Below are positions 52,860 through 61,428 of a stretch of 64,000 bases of DNA, piece by piece (position 1 is the first letter of the stretch; each line of letters begins with the position of its first letter). Below the pieces are notes generated by a model. That model worked only from the letters and a program-made list of their open reading frames with translations. It searched no databases and was not told where the DNA came from. The translations under genes and the position numbers were made by a program. Source of the stretch: Methanoregula sp. SKADARSKE-2 (GTDB lineage Archaea > Halobacteriota > Methanomicrobia > Methanomicrobiales > Methanospirillaceae); NCBI GenBank assembly GCA_030919125.1, contig CP121470.1, forward strand, positions 930,001 to 994,000. The letters run 5' to 3'.

Positions 52860-52997
52860 TCAGTCAACAGCGATCATCACTTCGCTCGACTTGATCACCG
52901 CGTAAGCTGGCTTCCCGATCGCAAGGCCGAGCGATACGACAGATCTCTTCGTGATGATCGAGGTGATCTCCTGGCCGCAGGGAAGTTCGATGGTAAC
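52860..52997 (-). pseudogene. mop: 3' part of the mop (molbindin) gene, separated from its start
   Basis: Reading down from the element's edge at 52997: VTIELPCGQEITSIITKRSV, then VSLGLAIGKPAYAVIKSSEV and MIAVD before TGA. This is the rest of a Mop/TOBE molybdate-binding domain (VIKSSEVMIA is the family's C-terminal hallmark). It lacks a start and adjoins copy 2 of the IS701/IS4-like element. The start lies at 30339-30416, with VT and the bases GTTACC present in both pieces. Mop hexamers bind molybdate or tungstate in the cytosol. Confidence 0.9.
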
Positions 52998-54142
52998 TAG
53001 GACTTACGCGTTTGAAGGCAGATTCGAGCAAGAAATCTTCATCACAGCACTACAAAAATAATCAGATTAGAACGCCGTGGAAGCGATAAAGAGAGAAGAA
53101 GCGGATCGATGAATCGAGCGTTTCGACTCGTACCAGCTGGAACCTGTATTCAATCGATGGGTTTCGAGGCGAAGAAATGCCAGCAACGAGAGCAGAATAT
53201 GTCCTCGTTGAACAACCTCTTTTGGGACCCTGGCATCTCTCGATGCCACAACCTTGCTTGATGCCACGGTGATCCTCTTCGATATTCCATCCAAGTTCCT
53301 TGAACGTTTTTCTGTCGGTTTCCGATGCATCGAGAATATCGGTAGCCCAATGTTCGGGTTCCTTATCAGAGTGAACGATCCTAAATAGCTTGATGAAACC
53401 GTATTGTCTCAGATGAACAACTCTTCCTTCGGGAGGAATCTCAATCTCAGAAACTGAACGGTTGTACGTATTATCAGGATCAACCAACCGGTTGGATTTG
53501 AGACGGGTACACCAATGCCACTTCAGCGTGCGGATCAATTTCAGGTTGGCGATACTCGAATACCACGAATCAAAGATGACACATCCCGGCTGAAACTTTC
53601 TTTCTTTGGCTGCTCGTAGCATATCCCGGAAATGATCATTTTTGTTTTTCCCGTCTTTGTCTGGACAATAGATCCGGAAATCTACCGAAACTATCGCAGA
53701 ACCATCAGTCCAAATGGTTGAGATTAGGTTGATTCCCTGAACTACCCGATGATGCTTCCCACTCCAGTGCCGGGTCACCAGTTCAATCTGATGGGAATAC
53801 GGTTTGTCGAGGGTACTATCATCGATTACCAATACTCCTTCGTTAGCCCGGAGCAACCGTTGCGCTTCCTCATACAGCGCCCCCGTGTGGTGAGGCTGGC
53901 TGCCTCTCTAACAAACGCTTGACGGAAGCGTGAGCTATTGATACTGGTTCAGCGGGAAAACACCGGGATGCCTCTGTACACGAGCAAACCTGATACGTCG
54001 ATATCAGAAAGTTTACAAAATTGCCGCTCGTGCATTTCGGAGGATTCACTCTCGTTCGATCTCCATCCCGGGTTTGTCTAACCCATGGATGGGCGCTACT
54101 AACTCTTAGATCTTTCGGCCCAAACCAAGGGCGTAAGTCCTA
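52998..54142 (-). mobile_element. IS701/IS4-like insertion sequence, copy 2 (about 1145 bp)
   Basis: Complete copy with inverted ends AGGACTTACGC (53000 side) and the reverse complement GCGTAAGTCCT (54140 side). Opposite in orientation to copy 1 at 30417-31506 and nearly identical to it. Its 3' flank is the end of mop; its 5' flank is 24 bases of unassigned sequence and then the IS481-like copy 2. The target duplication GTTACC is found across the two copies, not around this one. Confidence 0.87.
53067..54035 (-). pseudogene. IS701/IS4-like transposase, multiply frameshifted (copy 2)
   Basis: Same structure as in copy 1: N-terminal piece from an ATG at 54035, main frame 53856-53062 with VLVIDDSTLDKPYSHQI and VIFDSWYSSI, and the true C-terminus in another frame after the AAAA run (LLSLLAFLRLETHRLN). 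A single residue difference from copy 1 (AAKERK in place of AAEERK) shows how alike the copies are. It can only be active if the frameshifts are bypassed or another copy helps in trans. Confidence 0.75.
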
Positions 54143-54166
54143 ATCTTATTCAGATGAACTTTAAAA

Positions 54167-55136
54167 TGTCCTATCCCGAAATCATTTGACATCAGATGTA
54201 AATACCGATTTGAGCAACTTATCGAATGGGGATATCCAGAGGATCATTCAGCAATGTGTCAATGATAAACCCGTTGTTGAGATTGCCCGGTATTTCCAGA
54301 TTACCCGTCAACGAGTGTATCAGTTCATCAACCCGTTCAGAGAATCGGGGGAATATCCGGTACTCAGGCAATCTGGAAGAAAGCCCCACGCCATCGATGA
54401 TCGAGCAGAAGAGTTGATCCTCGCAACCTATCAATCCAACAACATTGGTCCAATCCATCTGGAGAAGAAGATTGAGGAAACACACGGGATCCATATCCCG
54501 CATAATCGAATCTATCGGGTATTGTTGAACCACGGTCTGGTGGAGATCAACATGAAAAAACGGCAACAGCGGAAATATGTTCGGTATGAACATACTCATT
54601 CCATGTCGATGGGGCAGGGAGACTGGAAAGAGTTCGAACTTAAAGGATCGAAGAAATGGCTGATCGCATTCATGGATGATTCATCCCGCCTCATCACCTG
54701 CTACGGGGTATTCGATTCTCCAACTACCGAGAACACTCTCACGGTGCTGAATCAGGGATTCCAGATGTAAGGTACGCCCCGCGAGATCCTCACTGACAAC
54801 AGTACACAATTCGTTTCAGCTCGGAACCGTGAACAGGCCCATCATAAATTCGGAGAGTTCCTTGTTCATCACAACATAAAACCCATCCCAACCAGGATAA
54901 AACACCCTCAAACGAACGGCAAAATTGAACGGTTCTTCGGAGAAGTCGAACGAAGGATCGCGAAGTTCGGTTCTGTCGATAAAATTCTTCACTGGCACAA
55001 TGTCATCAAACCTCACATGAGTGAGTCTCGATTTCGATGAGCCTTATAACGCATTCTGGTACCGTCTACCCCAGGAGAGGATTCTGAACTATGCGCAGAA
55101 GTGGTTATATGTGTAAAATCAATTCGGGATATCACA
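54167..55136 (+). mobile_element. IS481-like insertion sequence, copy 2 (970 bp)
   Basis: Ends TGTCCTATCCCGAAATCATT (54167) and the inverted TGTGATATCCCGAATTGATT (ending 55136). Inverted relative to copy 1 at 12308-13277 and equal in length. Its right flank starts CCCCTTCGTTGGGGC, which matches the flank CCCCTCCGTTGGGGC of copy 1's other end in 14 of 15 positions. Only 24 bases separate it from the IS701/IS4-like copy 2, so two elements sit side by side. Confidence 0.85.
54186..55116 (+). pseudogene. IS481/IS3-type transposase, interrupted (copy 2)
   Basis: TTG start at 54186, helix-turn-helix and first catalytic Asp (WLIAFMDDSSRL), TAA stop after LNQGFQM at 54770, then in the same frame GTPREILTDNSTQF and HPQTNGKIERFFGEVERR. 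The frame ends again at about 55039, and the normal end YRLPQERILNYAQKWLYV is in another frame up to TAA at 55114. The lesions are identical to copy 1. Confidence 0.8.
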
Positions 55137-55273
55137 CCCCTTCGTTGGGGCAAAAAAATTCAAAAAGAAATTTATTCTCCTTTGTCTTTCAACAGTTCAT
55201 ACCCGGAAAGGACCGGCGCGATCGGCTTGTCGACTCCTCTGCCAGTTCGTCCCCCATCGGGACAAGCGAATCC

Positions 55274-55417
55274 TCATCCGACCTTTGTTTTGCGATCCCC
55301 AGGAACCATTCGGGTATAATACGGACGGAGCAGGAAGGAGAGAAGAAGGATCCCGGTGGACAATGTGAAACCTCCAATGCCGATGTACATGGGAAGATCT
55401 GTGGACAGGTGAGCCAT
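55274..55417 (-). CDS. Small one-span membrane protein, 47 aa
   Basis: From the ATG at 55417 it reads MAHLSTDLPMYIGIGGFTLS and TGILLLSFLLRPYYTRMVPG, with one hydrophobic helix and a basic C-terminus. AGGAT lies just upstream of the start. It follows tupC by about 45 bases in the same direction and may be co-transcribed with it. No family recognised. Confidence 0.45.
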   Translation of the reverse strand: MAHLSTDLPMYIGIGGFTLSTGILLLSFLLRPYYTRMVPGDRKTKVG

Positions 55418-55460
55418 AGCATATCCTGGTGCCTCTCTTTTAAAAATATTGAATTTTAGT

Positions 55461-56549
55461 TCAGGGCCTTTCGGGGAGAACGTGGATGGATGATGCCTTG
55501 ACACCGAGGCAGACTAAAGACCCGACAGCAAGGCCGAGTTCTTCGCAGGATCTCCGGGTGATCATCGCGGTCATCATAAATCCACAGTCCACGGTCATAC
55601 GGATAAACGGGCCGAACGGTGCAATCCGGGTAATGGTCCCGGAAAACCGGTTCCGGACACTAGATTGTGCGGGCACCCCTCCCTGCAGAGAGGAAACGGT
55701 CACCTCCTCGGGGCGGATATAGATCCCGACATGTCGCCCGGGCTGAATCGGGGTGATCGCCTCGATGCGTGATCTTCCTGCTGAAATTATTGCATGTCCC
55801 CGATCGTTTTTTTCAACTATGCCGTGCAGGATCGTATCGATACCGACAAAATGCGCAATTTCCGCCCCCCGGGGCTGGTAAAAAATCTCGTGAAGATCGC
55901 CCACCTGGGCAATCTTTCCGTTCATGATGACCCCGATCCGGGTTGCAAGCCGCTGCCCCTGTACCATGTCGTGGGTGGAGAGGATGATCGTGGTTTTGAA
56001 CTCCCGGTTGAACCGGATTATAAGGTCTTCGATGAGTTCCGAAGTTACCGGGTCGAGATTTGCCGTTGGCTCATCGAGGAGGAGGACTTCCGGTTCGGTT
56101 ACCATCGCCCGGGCAAGGACTACCCGTTGGATCTCCCCCCCCGAGAGCGTCACCGCCCGGCGCCCGGAGAAGCCCGCAAGTCCCACAAGATTGAGCGCAG
56201 CCTCGACGCGCCTCTCGATCTCCGGCCCATCGACGCCCCGGAACACCAGGCCGAATGCGACATTTTTTGCAACGGTCGTATTGAGTACCGCCGGTTTCTG
56301 GAAGACGAGCGCCATCCTTCTCCGGAGGGCAAGGCGCCCGGAATGCGAGGTTGCGGAGTCCGCCCCGTCAAAAAAAATTGTTCCGGCAGTCGGTACATCC
56401 AGCAGGTCAATGATCCGGATGAGCGAGGTCTTTCCGCTCCCGCTTGGCCCGATAAGGGTGAAGATCTCTCCGTCCCGGATTTCAAGATTGATCCCGTCGA
56501 GGATCTTCTCACCCCTGATCTCCCGCGAGACTCCTGCGATCCGGATCAC
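55461..56549 (-). CDS. tupC: Tungstate/molybdate ABC transporter ATP-binding protein with TOBE domain
   Basis: 362 residues. Walker A IGPSGSGKTSLIRI (about 33-46), signature LSGGEIQRVVLARAM (about 134-148), Walker B LLLDEPTANLDP and switch His in STHDMVQGQRLA are complete. The C-terminal 100 residues form a TOBE/Mop-like domain (SGTITRIAPFGPFIRMTVDC and MITRRSCEELGLAVGSLVCL) that can bind the oxyanion and regulate the ATPase. Its start overlaps tupB by 4 bases. Tungstate rather than molybdate is inferred from the TupB-type permease and the TupA-type binding protein at 58777. Confidence 0.87.
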   Translation of the reverse strand: MIRIAGVSREIRGEKILDGINLEIRDGEIFTLIGPSGSGKTSLIRIIDLLDVPTAGTIFFDGADSATSHSGRLALRRRMALVFQKPAVLNTTVAKNVAFGLVFRGVDGPEIERRVEAALNLVGLAGFSGRRAVTLSGGEIQRVVLARAMVTEPEVLLLDEPTANLDPVTSELIEDLIIRFNREFKTTIILSTHDMVQGQRLATRIGVIMNGKIAQVGDLHEIFYQPRGAEIAHFVGIDTILHGIVEKNDRGHAIISAGRSRIEAITPIQPGRHVGIYIRPEEVTVSSLQGGVPAQSSVRNRFSGTITRIAPFGPFIRMTVDCGFMMTAMITRRSCEELGLAVGSLVCLGVKASSIHVLPERP

Positions 56550-57274
56550 GTTCGCGGGCCTCCGAGAGCAACCTGCGATTCAAACGGGAGCCCGGCCGTG
56601 ATCAGGTTCAGGACCAGAACGACAACAAGTGCGATCCCAAGGAGGATGATCCCAAGCGCAATTGAGAACGAGAAATCGCCGATATCGGTCTTGAGGGCGA
56701 TGGCGGTAGTCAGCACCCGTGTCTCCCCCCGGATATTGCCGCCGATCATCATGGCAACTCCCACCTCTGATATGGCGCGGCCGAATGCGAGGACGATCGC
56801 GCTGAGGATCGCAGAGCGCGCTTCCTTCACGATCTGGTGGATCCCCTGGAGGGTTGTGGCGCCGAGCGAGATCAGGGCATCTCTGATGCTCCTGTCTACC
56901 CCGCTGAGCGCTGATAGGGTGAGCCCGGTGGTTATGGGGATGATCAGGACCGTCTGCCCGAGGATCATTCCTGATGGTGTCCAGAGGAGGTGGAGGAAAC
57001 CAAATGACCCGGCCGAGGATATAAGGAGATAGAGGAGAAGACCGACGACGACGGTGGGGACGGAATAAAGCGTCTGGATTCCGATGATGATTCCGCGTTT
57101 CCCGCAAAATTCGTGGAAGTGGATGAGCCCTCCGAGCGGGATGGAGATTAGGGCAGCGAGTATTGTGGCGGAGAGGGAAATATAGACCGAGAGGATGGCG
57201 ATCTGGAGAACTTCGGGATTCAGGGTCACGATGAGGTTAACTGCCTTTATTATCCCGGATACGATATCGATCAT
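56546..57274 (-). CDS. tupB: Tungstate ABC transporter permease
   Basis: A 242-residue permease with about five helices. IPLGGLIHFHEFCGKRGIII and LYSVPTVVVGLLLYLLIS are the TupB start. The cytoplasmic coupling loop is DALISLGATTLQGIHQIVKE (about 133-152), and AFGRAISEVGVAMMIGGNIR follows. Resembles TupB of bacteria and methanogens more than ModB. It overlaps tupC by 4 bases and diverges from the MOT1-like gene with about 160 bases between them. Confidence 0.87.
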   Translation of the reverse strand: MIDIVSGIIKAVNLIVTLNPEVLQIAILSVYISLSATILAALISIPLGGLIHFHEFCGKRGIIIGIQTLYSVPTVVVGLLLYLLISSAGSFGFLHLLWTPSGMILGQTVLIIPITTGLTLSALSGVDRSIRDALISLGATTLQGIHQIVKEARSAILSAIVLAFGRAISEVGVAMMIGGNIRGETRVLTTAIALKTDIGDFSFSIALGIILLGIALVVVLVLNLITAGLPFESQVALGGPRT

Positions 57275-57432
57275 TGCAGCCCCTCATGGACGCGCCGTTC
57301 GTTGGAAATACTGAGGTACATCACCAGAATACTCCGGAAAAGGTTAATTCCTATAATCGATGTCAGTTTATTTTAATTAATATCAGATGTGACTTTAAAC
57401 TATCCTCTTCCGCTCTATCCGGATTCGGTGAG

Positions 57433-58631
57433 ATGGATTACGGTCCGACGCCTTCAAAAGAAAGCCTGATACCGCCGTTCAAACCCGAATACCGCTGAAG
57501 TTCTCCCTGTCCGAGCTGGCAGGCTCTTTGGGCGACTTTGGCACGATCATCCCCCTCATCCTCGTAGTTGCGCTCGTTTCGGATGTCAATGCCCGGTATG
57601 TTCTTCTCTTCTTCGGGATCTGGTTTATTGCAACAGGCCTCTATTACCGGCTGCCGATCCCGCTTGAGCCGATGAAGGCGATAGCGGTGATCGTCATTGC
57701 GGGCGGGATCGCGAGCGGCGAGATTGCTGCTGCCGGGCTGATGCTCGGCGTGATCTTCCTGGTGCTCGGTTACGGCCAGTTTTTTGAGATTCTTGACAGG
57801 TGGGTGCCGCAGAGTGTCGTGCGGGGGATCCAGCTCGGCCTCGCCCTGATTCTGCTCAGATCGTCGGCAAATTTCGTTATCAGGGACCCGGTCTTCTTTG
57901 GGATCGGGATTGCGATTATCGTCGCCTTCTCTCTCCTCATCCGCTACTGGTCGATCCCGGATCTCTCTTCGATCTGCGTGATAGGTGCAGGTTTCATCAG
58001 CGGTCTTCTTCTCTCTGGCCTCCCCCCGCTCAGTTTTATTTCAGCCCCCCGGCTGGTGATCCCACTTCCCGGCGACTTCGGTTCAGCGTTCTCAACACTC
58101 GTCCTCCCCCAGCTCGTCCTCACCATCGCGAATGCGATCCTCGCAACCTCACTCCTCACAAAAGATCTCTTCGCCCGGGACGTGCAGCCCAGGAAGCTCT
58201 CGACCACCATCGGCCTCATGAACCTGACATCGGTCCCGTCTGGCGGTTTTCCCATGTGCCACGGTGCCGGAGGTCTTGCCGGGCAGTACCGGTACGGTGC
58301 GAGGACCGGGGGAGCGAACATCTATGCCGGTGCGATTTTTATTATCCTCGCCCTCTTCTTTACTTCCCCGCAAGTTCTCTCGATCATCGCAGTCGGGGCT
58401 CTCGGGGCCCTGCTCGTCTTTGTCGGCATTGAGATGGCCCGGCACAGCCTCAGGACTGACTCGCTGGGCATTACGATCCTCATCGGGATCCTTGCGGTCG
58501 CGAGTTCCATGACGCTTGCCTTCATCATTGGTATGATCGCTTCTTACCTTCTGGGCTGGCTCGGCAGGAAACCCTTCGGGGAAAAGTGCAAAAATCCTGT
58601 AATGGTGGACCGCACCGATCGACACCGGTAA
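57433..58631 (+). CDS. MOT1-type molybdate transporter, one-base frameshift near the N-terminus
   Basis: The main frame from 57495 reads LKFSLSELAGSLGDFGTIIP, then GLYYRLPIPLEPMKAIAVIV, LTIANAILATSLLTKDLF and GGFPMCHGAGGLAGQYRYGA (about 243-262), the hallmarks of the MOT1/DUF1989-like SulP relatives that carry molybdate in plants and are frequent in methanogens. No start codon lies in that frame before 57528 in a position that keeps the conserved FSLSELAGSLGDFG. Instead an ATG at 57433 in another frame gives MDYGPTPSKESLIPPFKPEY, and restoring one C near 57494 joins them. Total 1199 bases, one short of a multiple of three. The gene sits between tupB and tupA, on the other strand. Confidence 0.78.
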
Positions 58632-58776
58632 TACCTGGTGATTGTATACATCCAGGAAATGAACATCACGTGGCCGGAGCCTGTGGCAAAAGGGAGATCT
58701 CTTCCGGCTGTTATCAGAAGCTGAAGTTGTATCCCGCTTTGAGAAGACCCAGGGATAAAAAAAAGTTTTGGAAGAA

Positions 58777-59841
58777 TCAGGTTATCTTTCTCGTTGCAGC
58801 GGTGGTCGATGCAGCTGCGGTTACTGCTGCTGTCGCATTTGCAGCCGGTGCCGGGGGAGTAAGCTCAGTTGCCGGCGTGGAGTAGTCCCCTATCCATCCT
58901 GCTGTCGTATCCGGCTGGCTCACGGACATCGGGTTGAAGAGTGCCTTCCCATACTTGTCTGAGCCATAAGATCCGATATCGGCCTGGGTCTGCGGGGATG
59001 TCAGGAAGTTGATGAACGTGTTCGCCATCTTGATCTTCTCGGCAGGCTGCTTGTCATTGTACACGGTCATGACGCTGTAGATGTTGAGGAGGCTCTTGCC
59101 GTTTGTGATAACCGGCACGATGGCCAGGTTGTTCTTGTACGAGTGGAATGTACCTTCGTCCGTCAGGGTGTATGCGCCTTTCTCGTCTGCCATCCGGAGG
59201 GTCTCTCCCATCCCCTCCCCGGCTTCGATGTACCAGGTACCGGACTTTTCCACCTTGGTTGTGTAATTGTAGCCGGCACCCTTCCAGACATTTATCTCTG
59301 CGGTCTGGGTCCCGGAGCCATCGCCACGGGAGACGAAGTAAACGTTTGCCGTTTTGTTGGTGCCTTTCAGGAGAATTGTTGTAAATGCCTTCTCTGGGGT
59401 CATCTTCGCGATCCCAGCCGGGTCATCTGCCGGTCCGACGATCTCAAATGAATTCCACGCAAACGATCGCCGGTTGATCCCATTGCCACTGTTCACGAAC
59501 GCGAGTTCCTGTGCGGGAGAGTGGACAAGGAGGAGATCAGCGTCACCGCGTCTCGCGAGTTCGATTGCCTTTCCGGTTCCCTGTGAGGTGATCAGGAGTT
59601 TTACCTTGTTCTGGGCTTCGAACTTGGGCTGGAGATAGTTCAGGAGCCCGGTATCGTACAGGCTGGTCGTTGTCGCGATGACCAGTTTCTGCTGTTCGGC
59701 CGGGGTTGTGGCCGAAGGCGCTGCGGTTATTGCAGGTGTCGTGGATGCAGGGTTTGTTCCTGTACATCCTGAGAAGCCAACAAGCACAACCAGCAGTGTC
59801 AGAGCGACTGCTGCCAATCCGAGATGCATTTTCTTAACCAT
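58777..59841 (-). CDS. tupA: Tungstate-binding lipoprotein
   Basis: 354 residues. A signal helix ends LLVVLVGFSGCTGTNP (lipobox Cys at about 26), then a Thr/Ala-rich linker. The binding domain starts VIATTTSLYDTGLLNYLQPK, the TupA hallmark, followed by SQGTGKAIELARRGDADLLL, VGPADDPAGI and FVSRGDGSGTQTAEINVW (oxyanion-contacting Ser/Thr). An Ala/Thr-rich C-terminal tail of about 25 residues is unusual. Its permease and ATPase genes lie 1.5 kb away past the MOT1-like gene, an atypical split of tupABC. A 26-base palindrome lies about 70 bases upstream of the start. Confidence 0.88.
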   Translation of the reverse strand: MVKKMHLGLAAVALTLLVVLVGFSGCTGTNPASTTPAITAAPSATTPAEQQKLVIATTTSLYDTGLLNYLQPKFEAQNKVKLLITSQGTGKAIELARRGDADLLLVHSPAQELAFVNSGNGINRRSFAWNSFEIVGPADDPAGIAKMTPEKAFTTILLKGTNKTANVYFVSRGDGSGTQTAEINVWKGAGYNYTTKVEKSGTWYIEAGEGMGETLRMADEKGAYTLTDEGTFHSYKNNLAIVPVITNGKSLLNIYSVMTVYNDKQPAEKIKMANTFINFLTSPQTQADIGSYGSDKYGKALFNPMSVSQPDTTAGWIGDYSTPATELTPPAPAANATAAVTAAASTTAATRKIT

Positions 59842-59907
59842 AGAATGATCACACTAGTCTCACAGGAAGGAATCATGAAGGTTTCTTTTTGATTTTATTA
59901 AATGTAT

Positions 59908-59933
59908 AATTGTTCATCAATTGATAAACAATT
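59908..59933. promoter_or_regulatory. 26-base near-perfect palindrome upstream of tupA, candidate operator
   Basis: AATTGTTCATCAA then TTGATAAACAATT: 13-base arms with one mismatch (C opposite A), directly adjacent without a spacer. It lies 67 bases upstream of tupA and about 100 bases downstream of the end of the 60032-60373 gene. Symmetry and place suit a dimeric repressor controlling tungstate uptake. Confidence 0.6.
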
Positions 59934-60031
59934 GGTATTTGAAGTATTCAGGCAGCCTTCTTCTCGGGAGAGACAGGAGAACGGACGGGGAAATCACCGG
60001 GGATGTACTTTCGGGATCCCAGTGGGATTTC

Positions 60032-60373
60032 CTACCGGGATCGTTTGACCATTTCAGAAAAGATCGTCGGCCCGATGATCTCCTCGATCTCCCGTGGGTA
60101 CTTCTCTTCCATCAGCGCGATCATCTTCCGGCTTCCTCCGGCCGTCGTGAGGATCCCTACCCGTTCTGCGCGGGTGACAAGTTCTTCCTGCTCCATCATG
60201 GCAAAATAGGGTAAGATATAGTAATGCGGGACCTGGAGGAATTCTGCAAGTCTCCGTGTTGTCGGGAATTTTATCGTTATTGCCTTCCGGGTGAACGTGA
60301 CGGATACTGATTGTTCCTGCAGCTGAATGCGTATTGCAGCATGGAAAAGCCCATCGACCGAGAGTACAACCAT
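60032..60373 (-). CDS. Hypothetical protein, possible DNA-binding regulator, 113 aa
   Basis: From the ATG at 60373 it reads MVVLSVDGLFHAAIRIQLQE. A beta-rich first part ends VTFTRKAITIKFPTTRRLAE, and the segment TTRRLAEFLQVPHYYILPYF resembles a helix-turn-helix, followed by MMEQEELVTRAERVGILTTA and GGSRKMIALMEEKYPREIEE. A winged-helix regulator of the neighbouring tupA gene is possible but inferred only from position and a helix-turn-helix-like pattern. The longer frame to 60496 has no clear merit. It reads toward tupA in the same direction. Confidence 0.5.
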   Translation of the reverse strand: MVVLSVDGLFHAAIRIQLQEQSVSVTFTRKAITIKFPTTRRLAEFLQVPHYYILPYFAMMEQEELVTRAERVGILTTAGGSRKMIALMEEKYPREIEEIIGPTIFSEMVKRSR

Positions 60374-60877
60374 GATTGTTTCATCCAGTGTATACGACCC
60401 GGCCTTGCATAAATATACGTGAGCTCTGCTCCAAACCGGGTCAACGGGAACCGGAGCAGAGCTTATGAGGACGATGTGCGGTTTGGAGACCGTCACGGGG
60501 GGTTAGGCAACGGATGAATCTCAGCCCTTGAGCAATCGGGAAGAAAAGGGGTCAGTTTGAATATATCGTGGCAACGATAAACGGAAGACCGGGAAAACAG
60601 TATTCCGGAAATTGACCCTTATGCCCCTTCTCGGGCATTATAACTATTAGTGTATTCTTAATAAAATGATTTTGTTAATGAGTTTATTTTTACCCGGCAT
60701 CAGACTATTTCCATTTTGTTGCTTGAATAAAAAAACATCCCTATGGCCAGAACTTAAATTTGCGTCAGATTAAAAAAAAACTTGAAATTTTCCGAATTTT
60801 CCGAAAGCCACGTGGAAACCAAATCATTAAATGTGTTTAACAAAGTCTTTTTATTTTCTTAAAAAAAAGTTACTTTC
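60374..60877. other. AT-rich intergenic region with hairpin and repeats
   Basis: About 500 bases. ATGCCC-CTTCTC-GGGCAT (60621-60638) is a perfect 6-base hairpin. AATTTTCCGAATTTTCCGAA (about 60786-60805) is a tandem repeat with unit ATTTTCCGA; a related TTCCGAAATTTTCATAATTG lies after the next gene near 61315. Their role is unknown. Poly-A/T tracts precede the gene at 60878. Confidence 0.4.
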
Positions 60878-61282
60878 ATGGGAATTTGTACGGATATCAT
60901 GCACGATTTCGCGCTGCAGGAAATAAAGCGGATCTATTCGAGTTACGATGGCTGGAAGATCATTCCCCGCAAGCAGGGCAACAGCTATGATGCGATTGTA
61001 ATAATCGAGCGGCTGAACAGAGGCACAAGGGAGATCGTCAAGCTTCTTGTCACCTTTAAAAAAGAAGTAACCCTCGACCTGATCGAAGAAATCACCCGCC
61101 CGGAAAAGATCACTGATGGCAGCGTCCCCCGCCGTTTTTATGCGGTTATGGTTCCCGGCAATGCGGATACGTCTTCCCTGCCAAAAGATCTCACCATCTA
61201 TTTCATGAAATCCTTTACCTTCAACGGGAAAGAACTCGTCTGGGTAAAAAAGCCGGTCCGGAAGTCCGAAGAGAATTCCTGA
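60878..61282 (+). CDS. Hypothetical protein, 134 aa
   Basis: Starts MGICTDIMHDFALQEIKRIY and contains YDAIVIIERLNRGTREIVKL, LVTFKKEVTLDLIEEITRPE and YAVMVPGNADTSSLPKDLTI. Alternating strands and helices with several Lys/Arg/Glu suggest a restriction-endonuclease-like or related alpha/beta fold, but no catalytic motif is clear. Not recognised. It stands alone between AT-rich regions and has its own poly-A/T leader. Confidence 0.55.
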   Translation: MGICTDIMHDFALQEIKRIYSSYDGWKIIPRKQGNSYDAIVIIERLNRGTREIVKLLVTFKKEVTLDLIEEITRPEKITDGSVPRRFYAVMVPGNADTSSLPKDLTIYFMKSFTFNGKELVWVKKPVRKSEENS

Positions 61283-61428
61283 TCCTCTGATCTCCACCCA
61301 ATTTTTTACGAATCTTCCGAAATTTTCATAATTGTCGGAAAAACCGCATGCATCAAATTCCGGGTTGCTTATCCGGTTATGGGAAACTCTTTTTTTTAGA
61401 AATCAAAAAACCCCCAAAAAATATGAGG

